Assembly: GCF_000568255.1 (NCBI RefSeq)
Contig: NZ_KK037166.1
Span: 6,183,488-6,247,487 of the forward strand
From: Kutzneria sp. 744
GTDB lineage: Bacteria > Actinomycetota > Actinomycetes > Mycobacteriales > Pseudonocardiaceae
Length of the DNA: 64,000 bases
Direction of reading: 5' to 3'
Shown here: piece by piece, positions 35,531-44,455 of the stretch
Position numbering within the stretch: position 1 is the first letter of the stretch
Layout: every line of letters starts with the position of its first letter
Program-made: the position numbers and the translations under genes
Notes under the pieces: generated by a model
Told to the model about the DNA's origin: nothing
The model's input: the letters and a program-made list of their open reading frames with translations, nothing else
Database searches by the model: none

Positions 35531-35614
35531 TCCTCACTTGTCCACAGCCCCCGACTTATCCACATCTGGATCTTCCCTACCCCTTCGCCGCCCCCAGGCC
35601 CGATAGGCTGGGCC

Positions 35615-35651
35615 TGGGACGCCACCCCAGGGATGGGCGGGGGCTGTTCCC
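35615..35651 (-). repeat. Dispersed about 37-bp repeat, copy 2 (inverted)
   Basis: The reverse complement matches 4674-4711 with one missing C and one or two substitutions. It lies in a gene-free stretch (35,531-35,736) that also has two further small inverted repeats: AGGCCC..GGGCCT at about 35,595-35,614 and CAGGC..GCCTG at about 35,681-35,695. Confidence 0.6.
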
Positions 35652-35736
35652 GGTTCAAGGGGTGGGGCCTGATGTGGAGCAGGCACAACGCCTGTGTTGA
35701 TCATGTGGTTGTCGAAGCCCGTGATCACCGAAGGTT

Positions 35737-35928
35737 GTGCCCGTCGTGACCGGTCTGCCGCGCGAGCAGGCCGACCCCGCGTGCATCGCCGACTACCTGC
35801 GTGGGCACTGGCAGATCGGGAACCGCCTGCACCGGGTCCGAGACGTCACCTACGTCCGCACCGGGCAACAGCCCTTCACACGAGGGATTTGGAGCCTTCG
35901 AAGACTAGTCGCTGTGATCAGTGTCTAA
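35737..35928 (+). pseudogene. Remnant of an ISAs1/IS4-type transposase C-terminus
   Basis: GLPREQADPACIADYLRGHWQIGNRLHRVRDVTYVRTGQQ matches the conserved end of ISAs1-type DDE transposases, where IADYVRGHWxIEN carries the catalytic Glu. Here the position reads QIGN, so the Glu is lost. Nothing upstream provides the catalytic core and the downstream reading is abnormal. It is a scrap of an old insertion, next to the dispersed repeat and a low-GC patch. Confidence 0.7.
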
Positions 35929-36204
35929 TGTTGCTTCTCAATCTCCCCAGCTCTGGTGTGAGCGTACATGCTCGGGTAAAGCTACCGATCGATTGTTATG
36001 GACATTGGTGGGACGCGACGGTGCGAACAATTAATTTCGTAACAGTCATGGCCATTCTACTTAATTTGCCCCGGCACGACATGCTCCGCCATCGCCGCCG
36101 GGCTACGCCACATGGCCCGTGACTGGCATGTTTGCTCGGGATCACGGTCTGACCAGCAAACACCGACTTTGTCGGAACCCTGCCGGGTTGGGCGGGGGCC
36201 CGGT
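35929..36204. other. Low-GC gap after the transposase scrap
   Basis: No gene is seen. The DNA between about 35,920 and 36,075 is markedly richer in A/T (for example GCGAACAATTAATTTCGTAAC) than its neighbours. This fits foreign DNA left with the transposase remnant. Confidence 0.35.
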
Positions 36205-36667
36205 TCAAGGGGTGTCTGTGAGGGCGTCCAGGGCGTGGCGGAGTTGGCGGCGCTGGGTGGGGTCGAGGTGGTTGAGCAGGTGACCGCGGACGGCGTCGGC
36301 GTGGGCGGGGCGGGCTCGGCGGGCGAGGGGAGTGGCCGGCGTCGGTGAGGTGGACCTCGACGCCGCCGTCGGCCGGGTGGCGGGTGAGAAGGTCGCGCTG
36401 TTCCATGCGGCTGAGCTGGTGGGACAGGCGGCTGCGGTGCCAGCCGACGGATTCGGCCAGGGCGTTCTGGCGTAGGCGGCCGCCGCCGAGCTCGGCGACG
36501 CGGGTGAGCACGGCGAAGTCGGCGTCGGAGAGGCCGACGGCGGCGGTGATGTCCTCGGCGATGCGGGCCCGGACGGTGTCGGCGGCCGACTTCCAGGCGT
36601 GCCAGAGGGCCATCTCGTCGGCGTCCAGTTCGCTCACCCGGTCACGGTAGCGGCCGTGTGTTGACAT
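36205..36667 (-). CDS. MarR-family repressor with one frame break
   Basis: A winged-helix MarR protein of about 154 residues when repaired. The first frame reads ELDADEMALWHAWKSAADTVRARI, LSDADFAVLTRVAELGGGRLRQNALAESVGWHRSRLSHQLSRMEQRDLLTR and VEVHLTDAGHS. The second reads ARRARPAHADAVRGHLLNHLDPTQRRQLRHALDALTDTP, the usual C-terminal dimer helix. The frame breaks at four G (36,327-36,330); three would restore HSLARRARP. ATG 36,667 lies inside a near-palindrome; GTG 36,637 is the alternative start. It diverges from an SDR gene it most likely represses. Confidence 0.8.
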
Positions 36668-36707
36668 GACAACAGCAATGGGCGCACGCTGTTGTCATGA
36701 CAACAGC
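36659..36707. promoter_or_regulatory. Pair of MarR-type operators covering both start codons
   Basis: GCTGTTGTCATGACAACAGC (36,688-36,707) is a perfect 20-bp palindrome with the SDR start codon ATG (36,697) in its centre. TGTTGACATGACAACA (36,660-36,675), a one-mismatch version, contains the marR start at 36,667. The centres are about 30 bp apart. Binding would block both genes at once. Confidence 0.75.
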
Positions 36708-37425
36708 TGGCAAGGTCGCGCTGGTCACCGGTGCGAACAAGGGGATCGGCAGGGCGATCGTGGCGGGACTGGCGGGACGAGGCTTCACGGTCTACCTCGC
36801 CGCTCGTGACGCGGACCGGGGAAAGAAGGCGGCGGAAGAGGTCGAGGGGGACGTCCGGGCGATGACGCTGGACGTCACCTCGGACGACGATGTCCAGGCC
36901 GCGGTCGAGCGGATCGAGCACGAGGCGGGCAGCCTCGACGTCCTGGTCAACAACGCCGGCACGCATCCGCTCAACCACCGGAAACTCGATCACCTGCCGA
37001 CGCCGACCGAGGAGACGGTGGAGGACCTGCGCCACGTCTACGAGACGAACGTCTTCGCGGTCGTGCGCCTGACGAACGCCTTCCTGCCCCTGCTGCGCCG
37101 CGCGTCGGCGGCACGGATCGTCAACGTGACCAGCAAACGCGGCTCGATCGGCGAGGACGGCGCCTGGGTCGGGCAGCCGGTCATGTCCTACTCCAGCTCC
37201 AAAACGGCCCTGAACGCCATCACGGTCCACTACGCCCGGGCCCTGGCCGACACGCCGATCAAGGTCAACGGGGCGGCCCCGGGACACGTGGCCACGGACT
37301 TCAACGACTTCCGCGGCGCCCGCACGCCCGAACAGGGCGCCGACGTGGCGATCCGCCTGGCCGCGCTGCCCGAGGACGGCCCCACCGGCGCGGTGTTCGA
37401 GGACGACACGCAACTCGCCTGGTGA
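36697..37425 (+). CDS. Short-chain dehydrogenase under MarR control
   Basis: A 242-residue classical SDR. All motifs are intact: ALVTGANKGIGRAI (cofactor), DVLVNNAGTHP, the catalytic Ser in RIVNVTSKRGS, YSSSKTAL (YxxxK) and GAAPGHVATDFN. It resembles carbonyl reductases that accept quinones or reactive carbonyls, which fits control by a MarR ligand sensor. No ribosome site precedes the ATG, which sits inside the palindrome, so the message may be leaderless or short-leadered. It converges on mycP with a 4-bp gap. Confidence 0.92.
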   Translation: MTTAGKVALVTGANKGIGRAIVAGLAGRGFTVYLAARDADRGKKAAEEVEGDVRAMTLDVTSDDDVQAAVERIEHEAGSLDVLVNNAGTHPLNHRKLDHLPTPTEETVEDLRHVYETNVFAVVRLTNAFLPLLRRASAARIVNVTSKRGSIGEDGAWVGQPVMSYSSSKTALNAITVHYARALADTPIKVNGAAPGHVATDFNDFRGARTPEQGADVAIRLAALPEDGPTGAVFEDDTQLAW

Positions 37426-37429
37426 ACGG

Positions 37430-38665
37430 CTACAGCAGCTCGACCTCGGTCGGCTCGGGGCTTGCCGGCTTCTCGGGTACGTCGTCCCGGCCGCCCGGAC
37501 GCCAGCGGCGGAGGGCGGCCCGGCGGAAGGCGATGCCGCCGACCAATGCCAGCAGGCCGGCCAGGGCGAGGCCTCCGGCCCAGGCCAGGGCGGCGCGCAG
37601 GACGGGGCCGAAGCCCTCGTCCTCGGCGGGACGGGGGAGCACGGCGACGGTCCCGACAGGACGATCCGATGTGGACGGAGCAACCACGGGCGCGGTCAAG
37701 GCGGCGAAGGGATCCACGACGCCGGCCCCGACCTTGTCGTCGCGAGAGCCGGCGACGGGGACGGCAGTGCTGATCAACCGCTGCACAACGGCGGGGCCGG
37801 ACAGGCCCGGGAACCGGGAGCGGACGAGGGCGGCGACGCCGGAGACGATGGCGGTGGCGAAGCTGGTGCCGGACTGGGTGATGTAGCCGCTGCCGCCGGC
37901 GGCGGTGCTGGTCAGATCGGAGCCGGGGGCGGCGATGCCGACCCAGGGGCCCTGGTTGGACTGGGCGATGGGGGCGCCGTTGACGTCGACGGCGGCGACG
38001 GCCAGAACCCCGGGATAGGCGGCGGGGTACCAGGTCTGCCCGGGCTGCGACTGCTGCTCGTTGCCGGCGGCGGCGACCACGACGACGTCCCGGGACAGCG
38101 CGTACTGGACGGCGTCCCTGATCGAGGGCCGGTCGACGGGCAGCGCGAACGACAGGTTGAGCACGGAGCCGCGGTCGGCCCCGTCGTGGATCGCCTGCGC
38201 GATCACCTTGTCCGGCAGGTCGGAAATGGTGCCGACCATGCGGATGGGGGCGATCTTGGCGTCGGGGGCGACGCCGACGACCCGGTCGTCGTCCAGCGGC
38301 CGCGCGGCGATCAGGCCGGCGACCATGGTGCCGTGGTTCTGGCAGTCCTCGGCCGTGCCCGGTGAGTCGGCGGCCACCCGGGGATCGTTCACGGCCGCCA
38401 CGTCGACGCCGGACACCATGGCCGGAGCCAGCTTGGGATGCCGACTGTCCACACCGGAATCGACGACGGCCACGGTGACCCCGGCCCCGGTGCTCAGGTC
38501 CTTCACCCGGGACAGGCCGAGCCGGTCGATCATGGGATCACGGCCGGCCGCGGCGGGAATGGGCTGCCCCGCGGCCGGCGGCGGCTGGCACACGGCGAAG
38601 GCCATCGGGGCCGGCACGACCACCAAACCTGCTGCCACCAACAGGACCGCAGCGACCCGTATCAT
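37430..38665 (-). CDS. mycP: Mycosin: T7SS subtilisin-like protease
   Basis: A 411-residue membrane-anchored serine protease of the ESX system. The signal peptide spans residues 1-24. The catalytic triad is Asp69 (VAVVDSGVD), His111 (QNHGTMVAG) and Ser268 (GTSFATA), with LNLSFALPVD and AAAGNEQQS around the oxyanion region. One C-terminal membrane helix (about 360-385, ALAWAGGLALAGLLALVGGIAF) anchors it outside. Mycosins stabilise the ESX complex and trim substrates. The start overlaps the eccD stop (ATGA). Confidence 0.95.
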   Translation of the reverse strand: MIRVAAVLLVAAGLVVVPAPMAFAVCQPPPAAGQPIPAAAGRDPMIDRLGLSRVKDLSTGAGVTVAVVDSGVDSRHPKLAPAMVSGVDVAAVNDPRVAADSPGTAEDCQNHGTMVAGLIAARPLDDDRVVGVAPDAKIAPIRMVGTISDLPDKVIAQAIHDGADRGSVLNLSFALPVDRPSIRDAVQYALSRDVVVVAAAGNEQQSQPGQTWYPAAYPGVLAVAAVDVNGAPIAQSNQGPWVGIAAPGSDLTSTAAGGSGYITQSGTSFATAIVSGVAALVRSRFPGLSGPAVVQRLISTAVPVAGSRDDKVGAGVVDPFAALTAPVVAPSTSDRPVGTVAVLPRPAEDEGFGPVLRAALAWAGGLALAGLLALVGGIAFRRAALRRWRPGGRDDVPEKPASPEPTEVELL

Positions 38666-40076
38666 GCGCGCAGGTTCAGCAGCGCGGCGTACACATCCCA
38701 GACCGCCAGCACCAGCGGCACGACGGCGAGCAGCAGCGCGGTCTCGGTCATGTCCAGCAATCGGACCAGCCGCGGATTGGCCGCACGGCGACCGCTGTTC
38801 ACGCCGATCAGCCCGGCCAGCAAAGCAAGCCCGACCAGCACGGGCGCGGCGATGCCGAGCATGGCGGTGGTGTCGGCGGCGAAGTGTGTCACCGCAACTC
38901 CCGTGCCAGCAACAAAAACCGCCGCCACGGTCACGACAGGAGCCGTCACCTGGGCGCGTTCGCGGAACAGTCGGGAGCGCAGCACGACCAGGATCGTCAG
39001 CACGGCGGCGAGCACAGCCGACCAGAGCGTCGCGTCCGCGGCCAGCAGCGCGATGCCGACGCCGACGGTGGCATGACAGCCGGCGATGAGCCCGGTGAAC
39101 AGCTGACGGGCTCGGGAAACCCGCTGCTGGGTGCGTTCCAGCTCGACCTGTCCCGGCAGATCGGCCAGGTCCTCGGCCGAGCGCGGCAACACCGGCCGTG
39201 GCAACCGGGCCGCGCGCAACGCCAACGTCGGCATGACGGTCGTGACGGCCAGTGCCAATGGCGCGATGACACCGGCGGCCCGCCCCGGCCCGACGCCGCC
39301 GACCACCGCCAACAACCCGCCGAGCAGCCCGAACAGCCCGAGCACGCCTACCGCCGCAAACACCGCGTCACCACCGCCGACCACCACCGGCCCGAGCCCG
39401 GCCACCAGCAGAAACACGGCGCTGGCCAGCAACAGGTGCGCACGGCCCCAGTCGCCGCCGAGCAACACGCCGGCGCCGACGGCCCCGACCGGGGCGGCCA
39501 GCGCGGACGTGAGGATTCCGGCCTGGAGATCACCGGCCGCGCGGGCCAGCGCCCCGCCGCCCAACAGCAGCAGAACCGCGGCCACCAAAGCGAGATAGCC
39601 GCCGACGAGACCGCCGTGCGCGGCGACAGCGGCGGTCGCCGACAGCACGGCGATGGCCCCCACCACACCACAGGCCAACCGGGTCTGGGCGCTCTCCCAC
39701 GCCGTGTGCACGCCGCCCGCGCCGATCACCTCGACGACGTCGTCGTACAGCGGTGGCGGAGTGCGTTCCCGCGCCTGGTGCAGCACCAGCACATCGCCGT
39801 CGTGGACCGGAGCCGGCCAGGCTCAGCGCGGAATCCAGCCGCGAGCCGTCCGTCTTGCTCACGGCCCAGCCGCCATGGCCGACCCCGCCGTCGTCACCAC
39901 CGCCGTCGGCGGCGTGCCGCAGCAGTGTCGGCAGCAGGTGCGCCAGCGGATGCCGGCCGGCACCGCGAGGTCGACCCGGGTGCGGGGGCCGGCCACCGGA
40001 TACGGCAAAAGGCCCCGGTCTCTGCCTGCTCCTTCTCCCCCAAACGGAGTACGCCGTTGCCACGCAGCCCGTCCAT
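38662..40076 (-). CDS. eccD: Type VII secretion channel protein EccD, frame broken near its N-terminus
   Basis: The multi-pass membrane subunit of the ESX pore. The C-terminal 370 residues are intact and hold about eleven hydrophobic helices (RLACGVVGAIAVLSATAAVAAHGG to ALLLAVVPLVLAVWDVYAALL) with the cytosolic loop SAEDLADLPGQVELERTQQRVSRARQLFTGL. The N-terminal ubiquitin-like domain is recoverable only by changing frame three times: FCRIR, VAGPRTRVDLAVPAGI, PLAHLLPTLLRHA...WAVSKTDGSRLDSALSLAGSG, then HDGDVLVLHQ. The breaks lie at short G/C runs (39,996-39,997; 39,948-39,949; 39,807-39,810). The start is uncertain; ATG 40,076 is the first in frame. Confidence 0.85.
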
Positions 40077-40101
40077 ATAGATCCGTCGATCGGGAGGTGT
40101 C

Positions 40102-43100
40102 GTGTCAACTGCGCTGTTCCGACGGCCGCCGAGAGCGCCGCGGCCGACGGTCCCCGCCGGTGACGTCCTGCTGCAACCGCCGCCCGAGCTGCCCAAACCC
40201 GACACGGGAAACGTGTGGCTGACCGCGTTGCCCGCGCTGTCCGGCCTCGGCTCGGTCGCCTACCTGCTCGGCGGGGCGGCCAACCCGATCACCTACGTGG
40301 CGGGCTCGTTCTTCCTGTTCTCCTCGCTGGCCATGGTGGCCGGCTCGCTGCTGCGCTCGAGATCCACCCAGAAGGGTGACTCTCAGCAGATTCGTCGGGA
40401 CTACCTGCGCTACCTGGGCCGGATGCGCCAGCAGGTGCGCCGGACCGCGGCCGCGCAGCACGAGTCGCTGGGCTGGGGCGCACCCGAGCCGGAGCAGCTG
40501 TGGGCGGTCGCGGCCAGCAAACGGCTGTGGGAGCGACGTCCGGCCGACGAGGACTTCGGCGTGGTGCGCGTCGGCCGTGGCCCGCAGTACCTGGCCACGC
40601 AGCTGGTGCCGGGCGAGTCCGGCCCGGTCGAGGACCTGGATCCGTTGGCCGCCTTGGCTCTCAAGCGTTTCATCAGCACCCACACGGTGGTGCCGGACCT
40701 GCCGGTGCAGGTGTCGCTGCGCCGGTTCGCGGCCATCGGCATCGGCGGCGACCGCGACGCCGCACGGGCCGTGGCGCGCTCGCTGATCTCGCACGTCGCG
40801 ACCTTCCATCCGCCGCAGGACCTGCGGATCCTCATCTGCACGTCCGAACAGGACGGTCCGGACTGGGGCTGGGCCAAGTGGCTGCCGCACTGCCACCACC
40901 CCGACGAGGTGGACTACGCGGGCCCGATGCGGCTGATCAACCCGTCGCTGGTGGCGCTGGAGGACTGGCTGGGCGTGGAGCTGACCCGCCGGCCGCGCTT
41001 CAACCGCACCGCCGAGCCGGATCCCGACGTCCCGCACGTGCTGGTGGTCATCGACGGCGGCATGGTGGCCGGCACCGAACTCGTGCTCGGCCACGACGGC
41101 CTCCAGGCGGTCACGGTCGTCGACCTGGATGGCCGGGCCGGCGACCTGATCCGGACCCACGGCCTGGAGCTGATCGTCGACGACGGCGAACTGGCCGTGC
41201 GCAACGGAAGTCGGCTGGAGGCGCTGGGCACGGCCGACGCGATGCCGGCCCCGGTGGCGGCCGCGCTGGCGCAGCAGCTGGGCGGCCGGCGCCTCGACGT
41301 GACCTCGCACGCCGACGACCTGGCCACCACCAGCCAGACCCTGCCCGGCCTGCTCGGCATCACCGACGCCGGCGCGATGGACCTGGACGTGCTGTGGAAG
41401 CCCCGCCCCCTGCGCGACCGGCTTCGGGTGCCGATCGGCATCAGCGCCGACGGAACGGTGCTGGACCTGGACATCAAGGAGTCCGCGCAGGACGGCATGG
41501 GCCCGCACGGCCTGGTCGTCGGCGCGACCGGCTCCGGCAAGTCGGAGCTGCTGCGCACGCTGGTGCTGGGCATGGCCGCGACTCATCCGCCCGACCAGCT
41601 CAACCTCGTGCTGGTGGACTTCAAGGGCGGCGCGACCTTCGCCAAGATGGGCCACCTGCCGCAGGTCGCCGCCGTGATCACCAACCTCGAGGACGATCTG
41701 TCCCTTGTGGACCGCATGCAGGAGGCGCTGTCCGGCGAGATGAACCGCCGGCAGGAGATCCTGCGTGACGCCGGCAACCTGGTGTCGGTCCGCGACTACG
41801 AGCGGGCCCGGCAGAACGGGGCCGGCCTGCCGCCGCTGCCGAGCCTTTTTGTCGTGGTCGACGAGTTCTCCGAGCTGTTGAGCCAGAAACCCGACTTCGC
41901 CGATCTGTTCGTCCAGATCGGACGGTTGGGCCGCTCGCTCGGGCTGCACCTGCTGCTGGCCTCGCAGCGCCTGGAGGAGGGCCGCCTGCGCGGCCTGGAG
42001 GCGCACCTGTCGTACCGGATCGGTCTGCGCACGTTCTCGGCGCAGGAGAGCCGCACGGCTATCGGCGTGCCCGACGCCAACGACCTGCCCAACGCCCCCG
42101 GGCACGGCTTCCTCAAGACCGACACCGCGACGCTGCGCCGGTTCCGCGCCGCCTACGTGTCCGGCGCCTACCACTCCGCCGAGGACCGCGACGGGCAATC
42201 GCTGCTCGGGGTGGGCGATGTGCGGCCGTTCACCGCGCGCTCGCTGCCCGTGCCGGTCGGGCTGGACAATCTCACGCCGACGGCGGCCGACGCCGACGAG
42301 GACGACGAGAACCCCAGCCGGCCAACGATTCTGTCCGTGATGGTCGACCAGCTGATCGGCCAGGGCAGCCCCGCTCACCAGGTGTGGCTGCCGCCGCTGG
42401 ACGCCCCGGACACGTTGGACGCGCTGCTGCCGGGCCTGGCCGTGCGGCCGGGGCGGGGCTTCGGCGCGGCGCCGGAGCTGGCCCCGCTGACCGTGCCGGT
42501 GGGCACCGTGGACCGGCCGTACCACCAGCGGCGCGACCCGATGCTGATCGACCTGGCCGGGGCCGGCGGCCACGTGGCCATCGTCGGCGGGCCGCGGTCG
42601 GGCAAGTCGACGCTGGTCCGAACCCTGGTCGCCGGGCTCGCGCTGCGGCACACCCCGGCCGAGGTGCAGGTGTACTGCCTGGACTTCAGCGGCACGCTGT
42701 TCGCGATGTCCGGGCTCCCGCACGTCGGCCGGGTCGCCGGCCGGCAGGACAACGAGATCGTCCGGCGCACGGTGGCCGAGGTCAGCGCCGTGGTGGAACG
42801 CCGCGAGACCCGGTTCCGCGAGCTGGGCGTGGACACCATGGCCGACTACCGGCGGCTGCGGGCCGAGGGCAAGGTGGCCGACGACCCGTTCGGCGACGTC
42901 TTCCTGGTGGTGGACGGCTGGTCGGTGCTGCGCCAGGACTACGAGGACCTGGAGGCCTACCTGCTCAACCTGGTCGGCCGGTCGCTGACCTACGGCGTGC
43001 ACGTGGTGCTGACCGCCAACCGCTGGCTCGATCTGCGGCTGGGGCTGCGTGACCTGGTCGGCGCCAAGATCGAGTTGAAGCTGGGCGACGCGCTGGACTC

Positions 43101-44028
43101 GGAGATCGACCGCAAGGCCCAGCAGGCCGTGCCGGCCGACCGGCCCGGCCGCGGCGTGACCAGGGAACGCCTGCACTTCCTGGGCGCGGTGCCGCGGGTG
43201 GACGGCCGCAGCAGCGCCGACGACCTGGCCACCGGCATCGCCGACCTGATCGCCAAGGTCAACGAGAACTGGTCCGGGCCGCCCGCGCCCGCGGTGCGGC
43301 TGCTGCCCCGGATGATCGAGTTCGCCGAGCTGCCGGTCCAGCGTGGACTGGTGATCGGCGTGGAGGGGCAGCGGCTGGAGCCGGTCGTGCTGGCTGACCA
43401 AGGCTTGGTGCTGATCGGCGACAGTGAGTCCGGCAAGACCTCGACGCTGCGGGCGATCGCGCGCCAGGTGGTGAACCGCGGCGATGCCAAGGCGGCCAAG
43501 GTCGCGCTGATCGACTACCGGATGACCATGCTCGGCGAGTTCGAGGGGCCGGAGATGCTGGCCTACGGCACGACGCCGCAGCAGACGGTGGAGATCGTGG
43601 CCGGGCTCGTCGAAGGCTTCACCAAACGGTTGCCGGACACCGATGTCACGCCCGAGCAGCTGCGCAACCGCTCCTGGTGGACCGGCCCCGACGTGCACAT
43701 CGTGGTCGACGACTATGACCTCGTCGCCAACTCGGTGGGCAATCCGTTGGCCCCGCTGCTGGACTTCCTGCCGCAGGCCCGCAACATCGGGCTACATCTG
43801 TATCTGGCCCGGCAGGCCGGCGGTGCGGGTTCGGCGATGCTGGAGCCGGTGCTGCGCCGGATGCGGGAGCTGAGTTTCCCGGCCGTCGTGCTGAGCGCGC
43901 CGTCCGACGAGGGCACCCTGTTCGGTGTGCGGCCGGCCCGACTTCCGGCCGGTCGCGGGACGTTGGTGCACCGCCGTCTCGGCGCCGTTCCCGTGCAACT
44001 GGCGCGGTTGGACTCGCACCATGGTTGA
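40102..44028 (+). CDS. eccC: Type VII secretion ATPase EccC (fused EccCa-EccCb)
   Basis: The 1308-residue motor of the ESX system. Two N-terminal helices (about residues 36-82) anchor it. Three FtsK/SpoIIIE-type ATPase domains follow, with Walker A at about 474 (VGATGSGKSELL), 830 (GGPRSGKSTLV) and 1107 (IGDSESGKTSTL). Domain 1 has VLVDFKGGATF and FVVVDEFSELL, a good Walker B. Domains 2 and 3 keep YCLDFSGTLF, FLVVDGWSVL and VHIVVDDYDLV; the third binds substrate signals in known systems. A single chain, not split into EccCa/EccCb. GGGAGG sits 4 nt before GTG 40,102. It diverges from eccD. Confidence 0.96.
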   Translation: MSTALFRRPPRAPRPTVPAGDVLLQPPPELPKPDTGNVWLTALPALSGLGSVAYLLGGAANPITYVAGSFFLFSSLAMVAGSLLRSRSTQKGDSQQIRRDYLRYLGRMRQQVRRTAAAQHESLGWGAPEPEQLWAVAASKRLWERRPADEDFGVVRVGRGPQYLATQLVPGESGPVEDLDPLAALALKRFISTHTVVPDLPVQVSLRRFAAIGIGGDRDAARAVARSLISHVATFHPPQDLRILICTSEQDGPDWGWAKWLPHCHHPDEVDYAGPMRLINPSLVALEDWLGVELTRRPRFNRTAEPDPDVPHVLVVIDGGMVAGTELVLGHDGLQAVTVVDLDGRAGDLIRTHGLELIVDDGELAVRNGSRLEALGTADAMPAPVAAALAQQLGGRRLDVTSHADDLATTSQTLPGLLGITDAGAMDLDVLWKPRPLRDRLRVPIGISADGTVLDLDIKESAQDGMGPHGLVVGATGSGKSELLRTLVLGMAATHPPDQLNLVLVDFKGGATFAKMGHLPQVAAVITNLEDDLSLVDRMQEALSGEMNRRQEILRDAGNLVSVRDYERARQNGAGLPPLPSLFVVVDEFSELLSQKPDFADLFVQIGRLGRSLGLHLLLASQRLEEGRLRGLEAHLSYRIGLRTFSAQESRTAIGVPDANDLPNAPGHGFLKTDTATLRRFRAAYVSGAYHSAEDRDGQSLLGVGDVRPFTARSLPVPVGLDNLTPTAADADEDDENPSRPTILSVMVDQLIGQGSPAHQVWLPPLDAPDTLDALLPGLAVRPGRGFGAAPELAPLTVPVGTVDRPYHQRRDPMLIDLAGAGGHVAIVGGPRSGKSTLVRTLVAGLALRHTPAEVQVYCLDFSGTLFAMSGLPHVGRVAGRQDNEIVRRTVAEVSAVVERRETRFRELGVDTMADYRRLRAEGKVADDPFGDVFLVVDGWSVLRQDYEDLEAYLLNLVGRSLTYGVHVVLTANRWLDLRLGLRDLVGAKIELKLGDALDSEIDRKAQQAVPADRPGRGVTRERLHFLGAVPRVDGRSSADDLATGIADLIAKVNENWSGPPAPAVRLLPRMIEFAELPVQRGLVIGVEGQRLEPVVLADQGLVLIGDSESGKTSTLRAIARQVVNRGDAKAAKVALIDYRMTMLGEFEGPEMLAYGTTPQQTVEIVAGLVEGFTKRLPDTDVTPEQLRNRSWWTGPDVHIVVDDYDLVANSVGNPLAPLLDFLPQARNIGLHLYLARQAGGAGSAMLEPVLRRMRELSFPAVVLSAPSDEGTLFGVRPARLPAGRGTLVHRRLGAVPVQLARLDSHHG

Positions 44029-44455
44029 TCTGCTTCTGGTGGCGCACCTGGTGATCGCCGCGATCTGGCTGGGCTCGATGAGCTACAGCCTGACCGTGGT
44101 GCAGCCGAAGGTGGACCGTTTCTTCCTGGACGAGGAGCAGCGCGAGGAGTTCCTTGTCCTGCTGGCCCACGGGAATCGGTGGAAGGTCGTCGGTCTCGTT
44201 GCCGCGCTCGTGGTGAGTGGCATCGCATTGGTCTTCCTCGTGAGTCCTTGGTATGCGGTTTCCGTTGTGCTGTACGCGATCGCTGCCTCGATTTTCTGGC
44301 ACGTGTCGTGGCGGCACTGGCCGGCGCGGATCTTCGCCGTGGTCGAGGAACTGGCTTCCTACCGGCGTCGCCTGCGGATTTTGGCTTCCTGCATGGTGGT
44401 GCTGGTCGGGGTGGCGTTCGTGTTCGCGTTGGGCGTGACCGTGGTGCGGCCATGA
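44021..44455 (+). CDS. Small four-helix membrane protein
   Basis: A 144-residue membrane protein with four hydrophobic segments: LLLVAHLVIAAIWLGSMSYSL, VVGLVAALVVSGIALVFLV, YAVSVVLYAIAASIFWHV and LRILASCMVVLVGVAFVFALGV. The pattern, with an early HL..AAIWLG motif, resembles CopD/DUF2269-like proteins. Its start overlaps the end of eccC by 8 nt and its stop overlaps the epimerase start, so all three are one operon. A role in secretion is possible only by position. Confidence 0.75.
   Translation: MVDLLLVAHLVIAAIWLGSMSYSLTVVQPKVDRFFLDEEQREEFLVLLAHGNRWKVVGLVAALVVSGIALVFLVSPWYAVSVVLYAIAASIFWHVSWRHWPARIFAVVEELASYRRRLRILASCMVVLVGVAFVFALGVTVVRP

Noticed and set aside
40105-43698. A 1197-codon open frame antisense to eccC
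   Set aside because: It is the mirror of the GC-rich eccC frame: rich in His, Arg, Gly and Val, with no domains and no ribosome site, while eccC on the other strand is unmistakable.
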